Shown: in pieces, positions 1-11,399 of the stretch
How positions within the stretch are numbered: the stretch's first letter is position 1
Layout: every line of letters starts with the position of its first letter
Assembly: GCF_900497695.1 (NCBI RefSeq)
Contig: NZ_UIDD01000008.1
Coordinates: 1-64,000 of the forward strand
DNA: 64,000 nucleotides
From: Pseudomonas wadenswilerensis
GTDB lineage: Bacteria; Pseudomonadota; Gammaproteobacteria; Pseudomonadales; Pseudomonadaceae
Direction of reading: 5' to 3'
The notes under the pieces: generated by a model
Seen by the model: the letters and a program-made list of their open reading frames with translations, nothing else
The model's database searches: none
What the model was told of the DNA's origin: nothing
Position numbers and translations under genes: made by a program

Positions 1-893
1 GATCGTTCTCGTTGATCAACGAACTGAGTGAGCAATTTGGTGTTTTCGACTGCTGTCGCGTCCTTGGAGTTCGGCGCAGCAGTTTCTACGCATGGCGAAA
101 ACGCCAGGGACGAAAGGATCCGGTCAGAGAGGATCTGCGTTCAACGATGGCCAGCCTTTTCAAGGCCTCTCGTAGCTCTGCTGGGTCGCGAACGCTGGTT
201 CGGGAATTGCGTCGTGCTGGCCATAAAGCCGGGCGATACAAGGTACGTATGCTGATGAAGGAAGCCGGTCTGCAATGCAAGCAACGCAGGCCGCATCGTT
301 ACCGATCATCGGGCACAGAAGCATTGATCGCGAGTAACCAGCTCAAGCGAAACTTCAACGTCTCGACGGTCAACCAGGTGTGGTGCGGCGATGTCACCTA
401 CATCCAGGTAGGCAAGCGTTGGCTGTACTTGGCGGCTGTGATCGACTTGTATGCTCGCCGAGTGGTGGGCTGGGCTTTCTCAATGATCGCCGATGCCCGG
501 CTTGCCTGCGAGGCGCTACGAATGGCGGCCGAATCTAGAGGTAGACCGGCTGGAGTGATGTTCCACTCGGATCAGGGCTGTCAGTACACCAGCCATAAAT
601 TCAGGGCTGCTCTTGAGGAGTACGGTCTGGAACAGAGCATGAGTCACCGAGGCCAGTGCTGGGATAACGCCGTCATGGAGCGCTTCTTCGGTGCATTGAA
701 GTCTGAGTGGATACCAGCAGAGGGTTACGAAACCGAAGCGCAAGCACAGTTAGACATCCAGGCTTATCTGATGCGTTACAACCTTAAGCGTCTCCACAGC
801 TACAACGGCTATGAAACCCCGGTAGCCATGGAGAAAAAGCTCAAGGTTGCGGCATGAACCTAAACCGGTGTCCAAAATCTGTTGACCAGTTCA
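1..893 (+). mobile_element. IS3-family insertion sequence, right part
   Basis: The element enters from the left edge of the window, so its left inverted repeat and orfA are not visible. What is seen is the orfB transposase frame, followed by a short non-coding end finishing ...TGTTGACCAGTTCA at about 893. Read inwards this end starts TGAACTGGTCAACAG, the form of a terminal inverted repeat in IS3-family (IS51-like) elements, with a terminal TGA. The base after it belongs to a REP repeat, so the element appears to have inserted into or beside a REP array. The exact right boundary is uncertain by a few bases because the other end and the target duplication cannot be compared. Confidence 0.8.
12..857 (+). 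CDS. IS3-family transposase OrfB (DDE integrase)
   Basis: The 281-residue frame is an IS3 OrfB transposase. It has an N-terminal HTH_21-like segment (about residues 45-95) followed by an rve integrase core. The catalytic triad is visible as D127 (GDVTY), D187 (HSDQGCQY) and E223 (NAVMERFF), with the DD(35)E spacing of the family. In IS3 elements OrfB is normally made by -1 frameshifting from orfA, so the TTG at position 12 is only the first possible start in this window and the real polypeptide probably begins upstream. No internal stop or frameshift is seen, so the transposase may be functional if the rest of the element is intact. Confidence 0.9.
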   Translation: MINELSEQFGVFDCCRVLGVRRSSFYAWRKRQGRKDPVREDLRSTMASLFKASRSSAGSRTLVRELRRAGHKAGRYKVRMLMKEAGLQCKQRRPHRYRSSGTEALIASNQLKRNFNVSTVNQVWCGDVTYIQVGKRWLYLAAVIDLYARRVVGWAFSMIADARLACEALRMAAESRGRPAGVMFHSDQGCQYTSHKFRAALEEYGLEQSMSHRGQCWDNAVMERFFGALKSEWIPAEGYETEAQAQLDIQAYLMRYNLKRLHSYNGYETPVAMEKKLKVAA

Positions 894-1123
894 AGCCAGC
901 TCCCACAGTGGATCTGTGTACGCCGGACTTGTGGGAGCTGGTCTTGCCAGCGATCGAGCGCGCAGAGGTCGTAATCCAGACAACACTTGATGTGCTGGCT
1001 GTACTGGCCTCATCGCTGGCAAGCCAGCTCCCACAGAGGTCGCAATCCAGACGACACCTGATGTACTGGCTGTACTGGCCTCATCGCGGGTCAAGCCCGC
1101 TCCTACAAGTAGGGCCCGCCTGA
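894..1123. repeat. REP/REPIN repeats next to the IS end
   Basis: This stretch has alternating forward and inverted copies of the pseudomonad REP motif (GTGGGAGCTGGTCTTGCCAG, CTGGCAAGCCAGCTCCCAC, CGGGTCAAGCCCGCTCC). They are joined by spacers such as GCGCAGAGGTCGTAATCCAG and CTGGCTGTACTGGCCTCATCG. The same spacer text recurs in the 140-bp array at 22016-22857, so the two loci share one repeat lineage. No gene is visible between the IS and the next CDS. Confidence 0.85.
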
Positions 1124-1135
1124 GTACGGCGCGGG

Positions 1136-1573
1136 CTAATGCCAATAGAACATCGCCTTGGCCAGTACCACGATCACCAACATATGGCCAAGAATGCTGC
1201 AGCGAATCCAACGCGCACGCCCCTCGCTCAAGCGTCCGCGTTTGAGCCAGAACGCCAGCAACAGGTAATGACCAATGATGCTCAGGGCCAGGACGATCTT
1301 CAGGCTCAGCAGGCTGGCAAAGCTGCTGGCCAACGGCTGGCTCAAGGCCGCGCGGTGATGCCAGGCAAGGCCAACACCGGCGCCATACAGCAGCAACACC
1401 ACGCCATGCAGCACCTTGCGCGAACGCACCGACAGCGCCTGGTCGACCCCGGCCTGCGCCGCAGCCGGCACTTGCCGCCGCGCCGTCTGCCAGATGACGA
1501 CTTCAAAAAACAGCGTGCCGATAAAGGCAATCGCCGCCAGTAGATGAATCACCAGTAAATACGGATACCACAT
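1136..1573 (-). CDS. CopD-like small membrane protein (nnrS-linked)
   Basis: This 145-residue protein has about four predicted membrane spans and conserved histidines: His10 in the first span (VIHLLAAIAFIGT), a GHYLL segment near residue 102 and a GHMLVIVVLAKAMFY C-terminus. The arrangement resembles the CopD/DUF-type integral membrane proteins often found in denitrification clusters. Its function is unknown; a heme- or copper-binding membrane role is inferred only from the histidines. It lies 17 bp after nnrS on the same strand, with a GGAGG ribosome site before its ATG, so it is probably co-transcribed with nnrS. A clear paralogue lies at 21484-21927 at the other end of the island. Confidence 0.7.
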   Translation of the reverse strand: MWYPYLLVIHLLAAIAFIGTLFFEVVIWQTARRQVPAAAQAGVDQALSVRSRKVLHGVVLLLYGAGVGLAWHHRAALSQPLASSFASLLSLKIVLALSIIGHYLLLAFWLKRGRLSEGRARWIRCSILGHMLVIVVLAKAMFYWH

Positions 1574-1590
1574 ACTTCGCCTCCAGGCGC

Positions 1591-2781
1591 TTAACCAGGG
1601 TGCCCGTCAACCCGGGCGCGCAGCAGCATCGGTGCATAGCGCCAGGCATACAAGGCAAACGCCAGTACCCAGCACATACCCGCCAGCCACAAGCCGCCCA
1701 GCGGCATCCACAGCACCAGCACCACCCGGCTGACAGCCGCCAGGTTGAGCAGAACGAACGCCAGGGTCATCCCCGTCGGTGGCAGCAACGCCCGCCCGGT
1801 ATGGCCAAGGCTGACGCGGGCAATCATCGCCAGGATCAACCCGGCCATGGCGCCGATAGTCAGGCAATGCACCGCCAGGCTCGGGTTCAATGGCACGCCG
1901 AAATGCCACAGGGCCATGCCCAGGCAGGCCAGGGCCAACCAAGCGTAGGCCAGGTGCAACGACCACAGCAGCGGCACTTGCCAAATCCCGCGGTCATGCC
2001 AGCGCCACAGGCGCACTACATGCCCGAGCGCCAGGGCGGCAAACAACAGGCCGATCCCGGCATTCGCCGTCAAGGCAGGCCCCACCGCATACAACACCGC
2101 CACCAGCGCCGACCCTGCCAGCAACAGCCAGTCGAGCCAGGGCCAGGGCACGACTGCCTCGGTCCGCCCCAACCCGCGCTGGGTGAAGAATGGAATCACC
2201 CGCCCGCCAATCAGGCCCATCATCGCCGCCACCAGCCAGATGCCGCCGAGCACGCCCTGGCGCTGCCAGCCATCGTGGCCTTGCACCAGGCCATACACCG
2301 CCAGGCCATCGACCGCCGTCAGCAGCAGCAAGACCATCACTATCGGGTAATTGCGCTTCTGCCGCACCCGCCACAGGGTGCGGCCCATCAATACGGCCAC
2401 CAGCAACGGGAAACCCAGCTCCAGCAGCGCCAGCAACGGCCAGGGCACATTCGCCAGCCACGCCACTCGCCCCGCCAGCCACAACAACGCCAGGCCCGCC
2501 AGCGGCTTGCCGCTCAGGCCCGGCTGCCCGGTCCAGGTCTGCACCGCCGTGAGCAGAAAGCCGGCAATGATCGCCAGGCCAAAACCGAACACCAGTTCAT
2601 GGCGGTGCCAGGCCAGCCAGCCGCCGGCCGGCTGCCAGTTGCCCAGGGCGCCGTTCAGGGCCGCCAGCCACAGCGGTATCGCCAGCACCGCCAGCGCACA
2701 GCCCGCGAGGAACATCGGCCGGAACGCCAGGCGCAAGAGCGGCACGATGGCCAGCGCTTTACGGCGATCAAGTACTTGCAT
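1591..2781 (-). CDS. nnrS: NnrS family heme-copper membrane protein
   Basis: This polytopic membrane protein of 396 residues from the chosen ATG has about 12 hydrophobic spans and the N-terminal LLRLAFRPMFL motif typical of NnrS. NnrS proteins bind heme and copper in the inner membrane and relieve nitric oxide stress, often under NO-responsive CRP/FNR regulators. I chose the start at 2781 because AAGGAGAGG lies just upstream of that ATG; the open frame extends further to 2868 without a comparable site. A DNR-like box (2855-2868) sits where a class II activator site would be. It is followed by the CopD-like gene in the same direction. Confidence 0.85.
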   Translation of the reverse strand: MQVLDRRKALAIVPLLRLAFRPMFLAGCALAVLAIPLWLAALNGALGNWQPAGGWLAWHRHELVFGFGLAIIAGFLLTAVQTWTGQPGLSGKPLAGLALLWLAGRVAWLANVPWPLLALLELGFPLLVAVLMGRTLWRVRQKRNYPIVMVLLLLTAVDGLAVYGLVQGHDGWQRQGVLGGIWLVAAMMGLIGGRVIPFFTQRGLGRTEAVVPWPWLDWLLLAGSALVAVLYAVGPALTANAGIGLLFAALALGHVVRLWRWHDRGIWQVPLLWSLHLAYAWLALACLGMALWHFGVPLNPSLAVHCLTIGAMAGLILAMIARVSLGHTGRALLPPTGMTLAFVLLNLAAVSRVVLVLWMPLGGLWLAGMCWVLAFALYAWRYAPMLLRARVDGHPG

Positions 2782-2854
2782 CAAGCCTCTCCTTACCTTG
2801 TTGCCGGGTGGTACTGAACCGGCGTCATCATCTGCCATCGGCAGGCTGCCGCCC

Positions 2855-2868
2855 TTGTCGCACGTCAA
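2855..2868. promoter_or_regulatory. DNR/ANR-like box upstream of nnrS
   Basis: TTGTCGCACGTCAA matches the FNR-family consensus TTGAT-N4-ATCAA in its half-site ends, with a mismatch in the left half. Its centre is about 80 bp before the nnrS ATG, compatible with NO-dependent activation by the Dnr encoded at 3134-3817. Confidence 0.5.
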
Positions 2869-3133
2869 GGCGCGCGACGTGTAACGGCGTAGGCTGCCAA
2901 TCGCTGTTGAATACGCTAGTGCAAGGGTTGTGCCCTGACGTGATTGCAGGCTGAAGTCGATAGAACAAGGGTAGAAATGACCCTTGAATGGTCAATTCAA
3001 CCCATTTGCCCAGGGTATTTTTCACCCACCAGCATCAGCGCGTCAGAAACCCCGGGGCTCGTCGCCTGGCCCGGCTCTTGCTCGATCAGAACCTCCTGGT
3101 CCGTGCCCCTTTCCCGCTTGAGGATGAATCGCC

Positions 3134-3817
3134 ATGGTGCTTCACCGCGTCCACCACCAGATCCTGCGCAGCCACCACTTGTTCGAGCCGTTGAACGACG
3201 AGCAGCTCGACGAACTGATGGGCAACAGCCAGCTGCTGAGCGTCGACAAGGGCGAGCCGCTGTTCCGCCAGGGTGAGCCGGCCGAGGCGTTCTACTTCGT
3301 GATCGCCGGCGCGGTGAAAATCTACCGTTTGACCCCGGACGGCCAGGAGAAGGTCTTCGAAGTCATCGGCCCGCGGCAGACCTTTGCCGAAGCGATGATG
3401 CTGATGGACACCCCCAACTATGTGGCATCGGCCGAAGCGGTCGGGCAATCGCAATTGTATCGGCTGTCGACCAGCACCTACATGCGCCTGCTGCAGAGCA
3501 ACAGCCGGCTGACCTTCGCCCTGCTCGGCAAGCTGTGCGTACGCCTGCACCAACGGGTCAATGAAATCGAAACGCTGTCGCTGAAGAATGCCACCCACCG
3601 GGTGGTGCGCTACCTGCTGACGCAACTGATGCACGCGCAGCCGGTGGAACGCCAGTTCGAACTGCCGATGGCCAAGCAGCTGATCGCCGGGCATTTGTCG
3701 ATCCAGCCGGAAACCTTCTCAAGAATCATCCGCCGCCTGATCGATGAAAAGATCATCACCCAGGAGGGGCGGCGCATCGTCATTCTCGATCGGCCACGGC
3801 TGGAGCAAATCGAATGA
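3134..3817 (+). CDS. dnr: Dnr, NO-responsive CRP/FNR-type activator of denitrification
   Basis: Dnr is a 227-residue regulator of the CRP/FNR superfamily that, in P. aeruginosa, senses NO through heme and activates nir, nor and nos promoters. The N-terminal cyclic-nucleotide-binding fold is seen at about residues 15-130 (FRQGEPAEAFYFVIAGAVKIYRL), then the long dimer helix (HQRVNEIETLSLKNATHRVVRYLL) and a C-terminal HTH with LSIQPETFSRIIRRL as recognition helix. The N-terminal FNR cysteines are absent, as expected for Dnr rather than Anr. It overlaps the next gene by four bases (ATGA). Several TTGAT-N4-ATCAA sites across the island are its likely targets. Confidence 0.93.
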   Translation: MVLHRVHHQILRSHHLFEPLNDEQLDELMGNSQLLSVDKGEPLFRQGEPAEAFYFVIAGAVKIYRLTPDGQEKVFEVIGPRQTFAEAMMLMDTPNYVASAEAVGQSQLYRLSTSTYMRLLQSNSRLTFALLGKLCVRLHQRVNEIETLSLKNATHRVVRYLLTQLMHAQPVERQFELPMAKQLIAGHLSIQPETFSRIIRRLIDEKIITQEGRRIVILDRPRLEQIE

Positions 3818-4005
3818 ACGCCCTGCCCGTATGCCTGTATTGCGAACACACCAACCCGGCCCGGGCCAGCACTTGCGAGCACTGCGGCATGCCGCTGCCG
3901 GCCACCGCGGCGTTGGCCGGGGCACGCCAGCAACTGCGCTTTCTGTGGATTTGCATCGGCCTGACGCTGTTCTGCGTGGCGATGGTGTTCTGGTTACCGC
4001 GCTAA
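3814..4005 (+). CDS. Zinc-ribbon single-span membrane protein downstream of dnr
   Basis: This 63-residue protein starts on the ATGA overlap with dnr, so it is translationally coupled to it. The N-terminus holds a Cys4 zinc ribbon (CLYC...CEHC, about residues 7-24) and the C-terminus one membrane span (FLWICIGLTLFCVAMVFWL) ending in PR. A small gene in the dnr-norD gap is also known in P. aeruginosa, but I cannot assign a function. It converges on norD with a 4-bp overlap of the 3' ends. Confidence 0.75.
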   Translation: MNALPVCLYCEHTNPARASTCEHCGMPLPATAALAGARQQLRFLWICIGLTLFCVAMVFWLPR

Positions 4006-5840
4006 GGCTGGGTCAACTGCCGATACAGCTGCGGCAAACGCAGCGGCAGTTGCTCAGGCTGGCGAATCAGCGCGTAGCCGTTGCTGCCGAACATGTACGG
4101 CAAATAAGCACCGGCTTGGCGGTCGATGGTGATGCAAAAGGGCGTCAAGCCCATGCGCCGGGCTTCGTGCACGGCTTCGCGGGTGTCTTCAACGCCATAA
4201 CGCCCTTCATAGAGGTCCAGGTCATTGGGCTTGCCATCGGTGAGCAGCAGCAACAGCTTGCGCCGCCGTTTGCAGCCGCCGAGCAACTGGCTGGCCTGGC
4301 GAATCGCCGCGCCCATGCGGGTGTAGTAACCGGGTTTGAGGCCCTGAATCTTGCCGCGCGTGACATCGTTGTAGCGTTGCTCGAAGGCTTTCAGTTGCTG
4401 CAGGCGCACCTGTTGGCGACGCAGCGACGAGAAGCCGTACAAGGCAAAGTCATCCCCCACTGCTGACAAGGTTTCGCCGAACAGCAGCAAGCTGTCGCGG
4501 ATCACTTCGATCACCCGCTGTTCATCGTTCAGGTGCGCATCGGTGGACATCGACACATCCGCCAGCAGCAGGCAGGCGAGGTCCCGGCGCGTGTGGCGCT
4601 GTTCCATGAACAAGCCGCGCTCGGCACACTGGCCATGCACGCGCTCGACATGAAAATCCAGCCAGGCCTGCAAATCCAGCTCGCTGCCCTGAGGCTGCTG
4701 GCGCAACCATTGGCGATCGGTGCGCAGTTGCTCGAACTGCCGGCGCAAGCGCCGTGCCGAGGTTTGCAGCCGTGCTGGCAGTGGCTGGGGCTCGCAGTCG
4801 CGGGGCTCAAGCAGTTGCAGGTTGACGAAGTTGGCCTGCAAGCGCCCCTGGCGATAGTCCCACTCCGGCAGCTTGATGCCGTCGCCCAGGGGAATGTCGT
4901 CGACCTGGGCCGGCGGCAGGTCCAGGTGCAGTTTCAGGCCGCCGCCCTTGCGGATACGGGTGCGCGACAAGGTCAGCTGATCGAGGTCCTCGGCCACCCG
5001 GGCGGCATCCGGGTCCTGGCTGTCATCTGCCCAGCGGTCGAGGTCGACGTGTTCGGTCCAGCTGAACAGGTTCTCCAGGCGCACGATCAACAGGCCGCCC
5101 TTGGCCGGGCGCTCCTCGATGCGGGTGGCGCGCTTGCGTCCGCCCTGCTGCTCGCCGGGGGTATTGGGCAGCTCGTTTTGGGCGTCTTCAAGGTCGCCAG
5201 CCTGGGCGCTGGCAAGCTGCAGGGGTGGATACAGCCACAGCGGCAGTGGCCAGGCCGCCCGTTCGCTGCGCGGAAAATCCTCGACGCTGCCCGGCTCGCG
5301 CAGGGCCTGGCGCAAGGCGCGCTCAAGCCGCGCTTCATCGGCGCTCAGCGCGGCCGGATCCGGACGCAGTTGCAGGTGGGCATCGACCAGCCGTTGGTAA
5401 CGGCCCACCAACCCCGGAAAGCGTTGCAGCAGCTCGCGCGTCCAGCGCTGATTGTCCCGCCCCCAATGACGCATCGGCCCCGATTGCGCCGCGAGCATGG
5501 CCAGCCAGCGGTACAGCTCCTGGTTCAAGGCAGCATCCGCGAACACCGCAAGCTGCGCCGGCAAGCGCAGATTATGCCCGTCACACCAGGCCAGCGGCGC
5601 CTGCTTGCAGGTGCCGGCGATCTGCTGCAACAGGCTGCGGCGCAGCAGCAGGTCACGCTCGCTGGCCGCCTCCACCCCCATGCCGCCCGCCCCGCCCATG
5701 GCCCTGAACAACAGGGCCAGGGCCCGTTGTCGCGGCGCCAGCGCTACTTGCGCCGCGGGGAAATCGGCACTCGCCCGGCGGGTGATGAAACGATGCCAGA
5801 CACTGCCAACCCACTCTTCCATTTCAACCGTGAAGGCCAT
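4002..5840 (-). CDS. norD: NorD, von Willebrand factor A protein for NO reductase activation
   Basis: The 612-residue protein has a C-terminal VWA domain with the MIDAS motif DVSMST and LLLTDGKPND, as in NorD. NorD acts with the AAA+ ATPase NorQ/NirQ in maturation or activation of NorCB. I chose the start at 5840 (MAFTVEMEEW) because the family begins this way and a GGAGG sequence lies just upstream; an in-frame codon at 5858 has no support. It is the last gene of norC-norB-norD, 75 bp after norB. Confidence 0.92.
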   Translation of the reverse strand: MAFTVEMEEWVGSVWHRFITRRASADFPAAQVALAPRQRALALLFRAMGGAGGMGVEAASERDLLLRRSLLQQIAGTCKQAPLAWCDGHNLRLPAQLAVFADAALNQELYRWLAMLAAQSGPMRHWGRDNQRWTRELLQRFPGLVGRYQRLVDAHLQLRPDPAALSADEARLERALRQALREPGSVEDFPRSERAAWPLPLWLYPPLQLASAQAGDLEDAQNELPNTPGEQQGGRKRATRIEERPAKGGLLIVRLENLFSWTEHVDLDRWADDSQDPDAARVAEDLDQLTLSRTRIRKGGGLKLHLDLPPAQVDDIPLGDGIKLPEWDYRQGRLQANFVNLQLLEPRDCEPQPLPARLQTSARRLRRQFEQLRTDRQWLRQQPQGSELDLQAWLDFHVERVHGQCAERGLFMEQRHTRRDLACLLLADVSMSTDAHLNDEQRVIEVIRDSLLLFGETLSAVGDDFALYGFSSLRRQQVRLQQLKAFEQRYNDVTRGKIQGLKPGYYTRMGAAIRQASQLLGGCKRRRKLLLLLTDGKPNDLDLYEGRYGVEDTREAVHEARRMGLTPFCITIDRQAGAYLPYMFGSNGYALIRQPEQLPLRLPQLYRQLTQP

Positions 5841-5915
5841 GTTGCCTCCTTTGCACAAAGCAGAAAGCGGCCCGCTGGATCAGCCGGGCCGCACATGATC
5901 AAGCAACCGCCGGGG

Positions 5916-7346
<1,431 letters not shown>

Positions 7347-7787
7347 TCAGCCCTCCTGGTTTGGCGGCCAGCCATTGGTATTGATGTTCGAGCTCCATTT
7401 GAGGAATTCGGCGATGTCGTCGACTTCCTGTTCGCTCAGGTTGAACTGCGGCATGGCCCGGCGGCCGGGCACGCCCAGCGGCTGCATTTTCATCCAGGCA
7501 TGCATGAACGGCTTGAAGCCCTCCTCGCCGCCGCGGCGCTTGAACACGTTGCCCAGCTCCGGCGCAAAGTACGCGCCCTCGCCCAACAGGGTGTGGCAGC
7601 CGACGCAGTTGTTCTGCTCCCAGACCGTCTTGCCGCGCACCACCGCGTCGGTCAATTGCGCGACGTTGCTGCGTTCGGGAAAGGTCTGTTCGGTGTGGTA
7701 GGTCAAAGCCAGGAATATCAGGAAGAAGAACACGCTTCCCCCGAAATAGATGTTCCTGGCCATGCCCTTGGTGAAGGTCTCTGACAT
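7347..7787 (-). CDS. norC: NorC, cytochrome c subunit of nitric oxide reductase
   Basis: NorC anchors one heme c in the periplasm and passes electrons to NorB. The 146-residue protein has an N-terminal uncleaved membrane anchor (about residues 14-31) and one CXXCH heme site (CVGCH, residues 61-65). A methionine ligand lies downstream, probably in PGRRAMPQFNLS. The family start MSETFTKGMARNIYFGG gives 7787; the frame continues upstream to 7817 without support. A perfect DNR box 58 bp upstream marks this as the head of norCBD. Confidence 0.95.
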   Translation of the reverse strand: MSETFTKGMARNIYFGGSVFFFLIFLALTYHTEQTFPERSNVAQLTDAVVRGKTVWEQNNCVGCHTLLGEGAYFAPELGNVFKRRGGEEGFKPFMHAWMKMQPLGVPGRRAMPQFNLSEQEVDDIAEFLKWSSNINTNGWPPNQEG

Positions 7788-7844
7788 GGTCGCTTCCTCA
7801 TTGCTTGGCCTGGCCATGATAGAAAGCGCGGGGCAAAAACCTGC

Positions 7845-7858
7845 TTGATGGCGATCAA
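7845..7858. promoter_or_regulatory. DNR/ANR box of the norCBD promoter
   Basis: TTGATGGCGATCAA fits TTGAT-N4-ATCAA exactly. With a class II geometry (centre at -41.5), transcription towards norC would start near 7810, leaving a leader of about 23 bases before the 7787 start. Confidence 0.85.
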
Positions 7859-7884
7859 GAAACGCCGATGGTTTTACTCAGGTA

Positions 7885-8121
7885 TTAGCCGCGCAGGTGC
7901 AGGCCAAGGCCCACCAGCGCCGCCAGCACCAGGGCCCAGCTCAGCAACAGCCAGCGCCAACGCTGCGGGCCGTGGCGCAGTTCCATGAAGCCGTCGGTGA
8001 TCAGCCAGGCCTTGGCCGCCGCCAGTAGCAGGATGACCGTGCCCTGGCCGAGCATCACCGTGCCCAGGCTCAGGCACGCCAGGGCAAGCCAGCACAGCAA
8101 AAGAACTATCGATGTGGGCAT
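7885..8121 (-). CDS. nirP: NirP-like small membrane protein (cytochrome oxidase subunit IV-like)
   Basis: This 78-residue protein has two to three hydrophobic spans (MPTSIVLLLCWLALACLSLGTVML, VILLLAAAKAWLITDGFMEL, a C-terminal LLLSWALVLAALVGLGLHL) and the LITDGFMEL stretch seen in NorF/NirP and prokaryotic cytochrome c oxidase subunit IV proteins. It sits between the subunit III-like gene and norC, as nirP does in P. aeruginosa. Its biochemical role is not established. Confidence 0.75.
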   Translation of the reverse strand: MPTSIVLLLCWLALACLSLGTVMLGQGTVILLLAAAKAWLITDGFMELRHGPQRWRWLLLSWALVLAALVGLGLHLRG

Positions 8122-8130
8122 GCGCCCTCC

Positions 8131-8709
8131 TCAACCCAGCAGGTAAACCAGCGGGAACAGCAGCACCCAGACCAGATCGACCATGTGCCAGTACAGCACC
8201 CCGGATTCGAAGCCGCTGCACTGGCCAGGGCCATAGCCGCGATGCCAGGCCGTCAGCGCCAGCCAGGCCAGGATCAGCATGCCGAGCAGCACATGGAGAA
8301 AATGAAAGCCCGTGAGAATCCAGTACAAGGTGAAGAAGGTGTTGCGCTCGATACCCAGCCCAGCGCCGAGCAGGTGGCGGTATTCGCCGAGCTTGAGCCA
8401 CACGTAGACGCAGGCGACCAGTAAGGCGGCGAGCAGCAACAATGCCGCCCGCCTCGGCTGCCCCTGGCGCACCTGCACCTGGGCCAGCGCCGCCAGCGCC
8501 CCGGCACTGAGCAGGCTCAGGGTCATGGCCAGGCCCGTGGAGGCGTCGAGCAAGGCGCGGCTGGCGGCAAACAGCTGCGGCTTGAGGTGATGGGTCACGG
8601 CAAAGGCCAGGATCAGGATGGCGAACACCGACAGCTCGGCGAGGATGAACAGCCACATCGCCAGGTCGCCCGGCAACTGCCGGGGCAGTTGCTCAGCCGA
8701 AGTGGACAT
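8131..8709 (-). CDS. nirO: NirO/NorE-like protein (cytochrome c oxidase subunit III family)
   Basis: The 192-residue protein has five to six membrane spans and the subunit III signatures GIERNTFFTLYWILTGFHFLHV and YWHMVDLVWVLLFPLVYLLG. NorE/NirO proteins accompany NO reductase clusters and improve NO reductase activity in some species, but the mechanism is unclear. Its 5' end overlaps the 3' end of nirQ by 17 bp, suggesting translational coupling in a nirQ-nirO-nirP unit. Confidence 0.85.
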   Translation of the reverse strand: MSTSAEQLPRQLPGDLAMWLFILAELSVFAILILAFAVTHHLKPQLFAASRALLDASTGLAMTLSLLSAGALAALAQVQVRQGQPRRAALLLLAALLVACVYVWLKLGEYRHLLGAGLGIERNTFFTLYWILTGFHFLHVLLGMLILAWLALTAWHRGYGPGQCSGFESGVLYWHMVDLVWVLLFPLVYLLG

Positions 8710-9487
8710 CGACCACGTCCATCAACGCCGCCACCGTCACCGGGTCATCGCTGAGCGGCTCGGCCAGGCAAGCCAGGCAGGCCTGCCTCGGGTTCATGCC
8801 GGCGCCGATCATCCGTGCGGTGAAAATCAGCAGGCGGGTCGAGGCCACCTCTTCCAGGTCATGCTGGTCCAGGCGCCGCAAGGCCTGGCCGAGCTTGACG
8901 ATCTGGTTGGCCAGGGCGCCATCGACCCCGGCCTCGCGGCGCACGATGCGCGCTTCTTCGGCGGCGGGCGGATAGTCGAACCGCAGGGCCACGAAACGCT
9001 GGCGGGTGCTGGGCTTCATGCCCTTGAGCAGGTTCTGGTAACCGGGGTTATAGGACACCACCAGCATGAACGACGGCGGCGCCTGCAGCACTTCGCCGGT
9101 GCGTTCGAGAAACAGCTCGCGGCGGCCATCGGCCAGCGGGTGCAGCACCACCACGGTGTCCTGGCGTGCTTCGACCACTTCGTCGAGGTAGCAGATGCCG
9201 CCCTCGCGCACTGCCCGGGTCAATGGCCCGTCCTGCCACCAGGTGCCCTGGGCGCCGATCAGGTGTCGGCCGATCAGGTCGGCAGCGCTGAGGTCGTCGT
9301 GGCAGGCCACGGTGTGCAGGGGCAGTTTCAGGCGATGGGCCATGTGCTGGACAAAGCGGGTCTTGCCACAACCGGTGGGGCCTTTGATCAGCACCGGCAT
9401 GCCGTGGCGCCAGGCCTGTTCGAACAATGCCAGTTCGTTGCCTTGCGCTTGGTAGAAGGGTTCGCAGCGGGGTTCTGTGAGGTCCAT
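8693..9487 (-). CDS. nirQ: NirQ/NorQ MoxR-type AAA+ ATPase
   Basis: NirQ is the AAA+ partner of NorD needed to activate NO reductase and, in P. aeruginosa, to balance NO production and removal. The 264-residue protein has Walker A GPTGCGKTR (about residues 36-44), a Walker B with ICYLDEVVEA, and the MoxR-family VVSYNPGYQ sensor segment. It is divergent from nirS across about 200 bp that hold a single DNR box. Confidence 0.94.
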   Translation of the reverse strand: MDLTEPRCEPFYQAQGNELALFEQAWRHGMPVLIKGPTGCGKTRFVQHMAHRLKLPLHTVACHDDLSAADLIGRHLIGAQGTWWQDGPLTRAVREGGICYLDEVVEARQDTVVVLHPLADGRRELFLERTGEVLQAPPSFMLVVSYNPGYQNLLKGMKPSTRQRFVALRFDYPPAAEEARIVRREAGVDGALANQIVKLGQALRRLDQHDLEEVASTRLLIFTARMIGAGMNPRQACLACLAEPLSDDPVTVAALMDVVDVHFG

Positions 9488-9568
9488 GGCTTACCTGGAT
9501 AGACAGCGGGTTCGACGACCACGCTAAGAGCCCCTGCGACAACCTGGCAAGCGCCATGGCCGGCAAAC

Positions 9569-9582
9569 TTGATCGCCGTCAA
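9569..9582. promoter_or_regulatory. DNR/ANR box between nirQ and nirS
   Basis: TTGATCGCCGTCAA matches the consensus with one change. It is the only good site in the 200-bp divergent region. A centre at -41.5 would place starts near 9617 for nirS and near 9534 for nirQ, so one palindrome could drive both directions. Confidence 0.8.
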
Positions 9583-9608
9583 GCGGTCCGCGGCCTGCTC
9601 CGGCATAG

Positions 9609-11375
<1,767 letters not shown>

Positions 11376-11399
11376 GCTTCATCAACGCAAGGAGTCGTC

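Noticed and set aside
2984..3000. Palindrome TTGAATGGTCAATTCAA upstream of dnr
   Set aside because: Half-sites resemble FNR boxes, but the internal spacing is wrong for TTGAT-N4-ATCAA, so I did not call it a DNR/ANR site.
3744..4466. 240-residue plus-strand frame over dnr end and norD
   Set aside because: It runs opposite norD and out of frame with dnr; a shadow.
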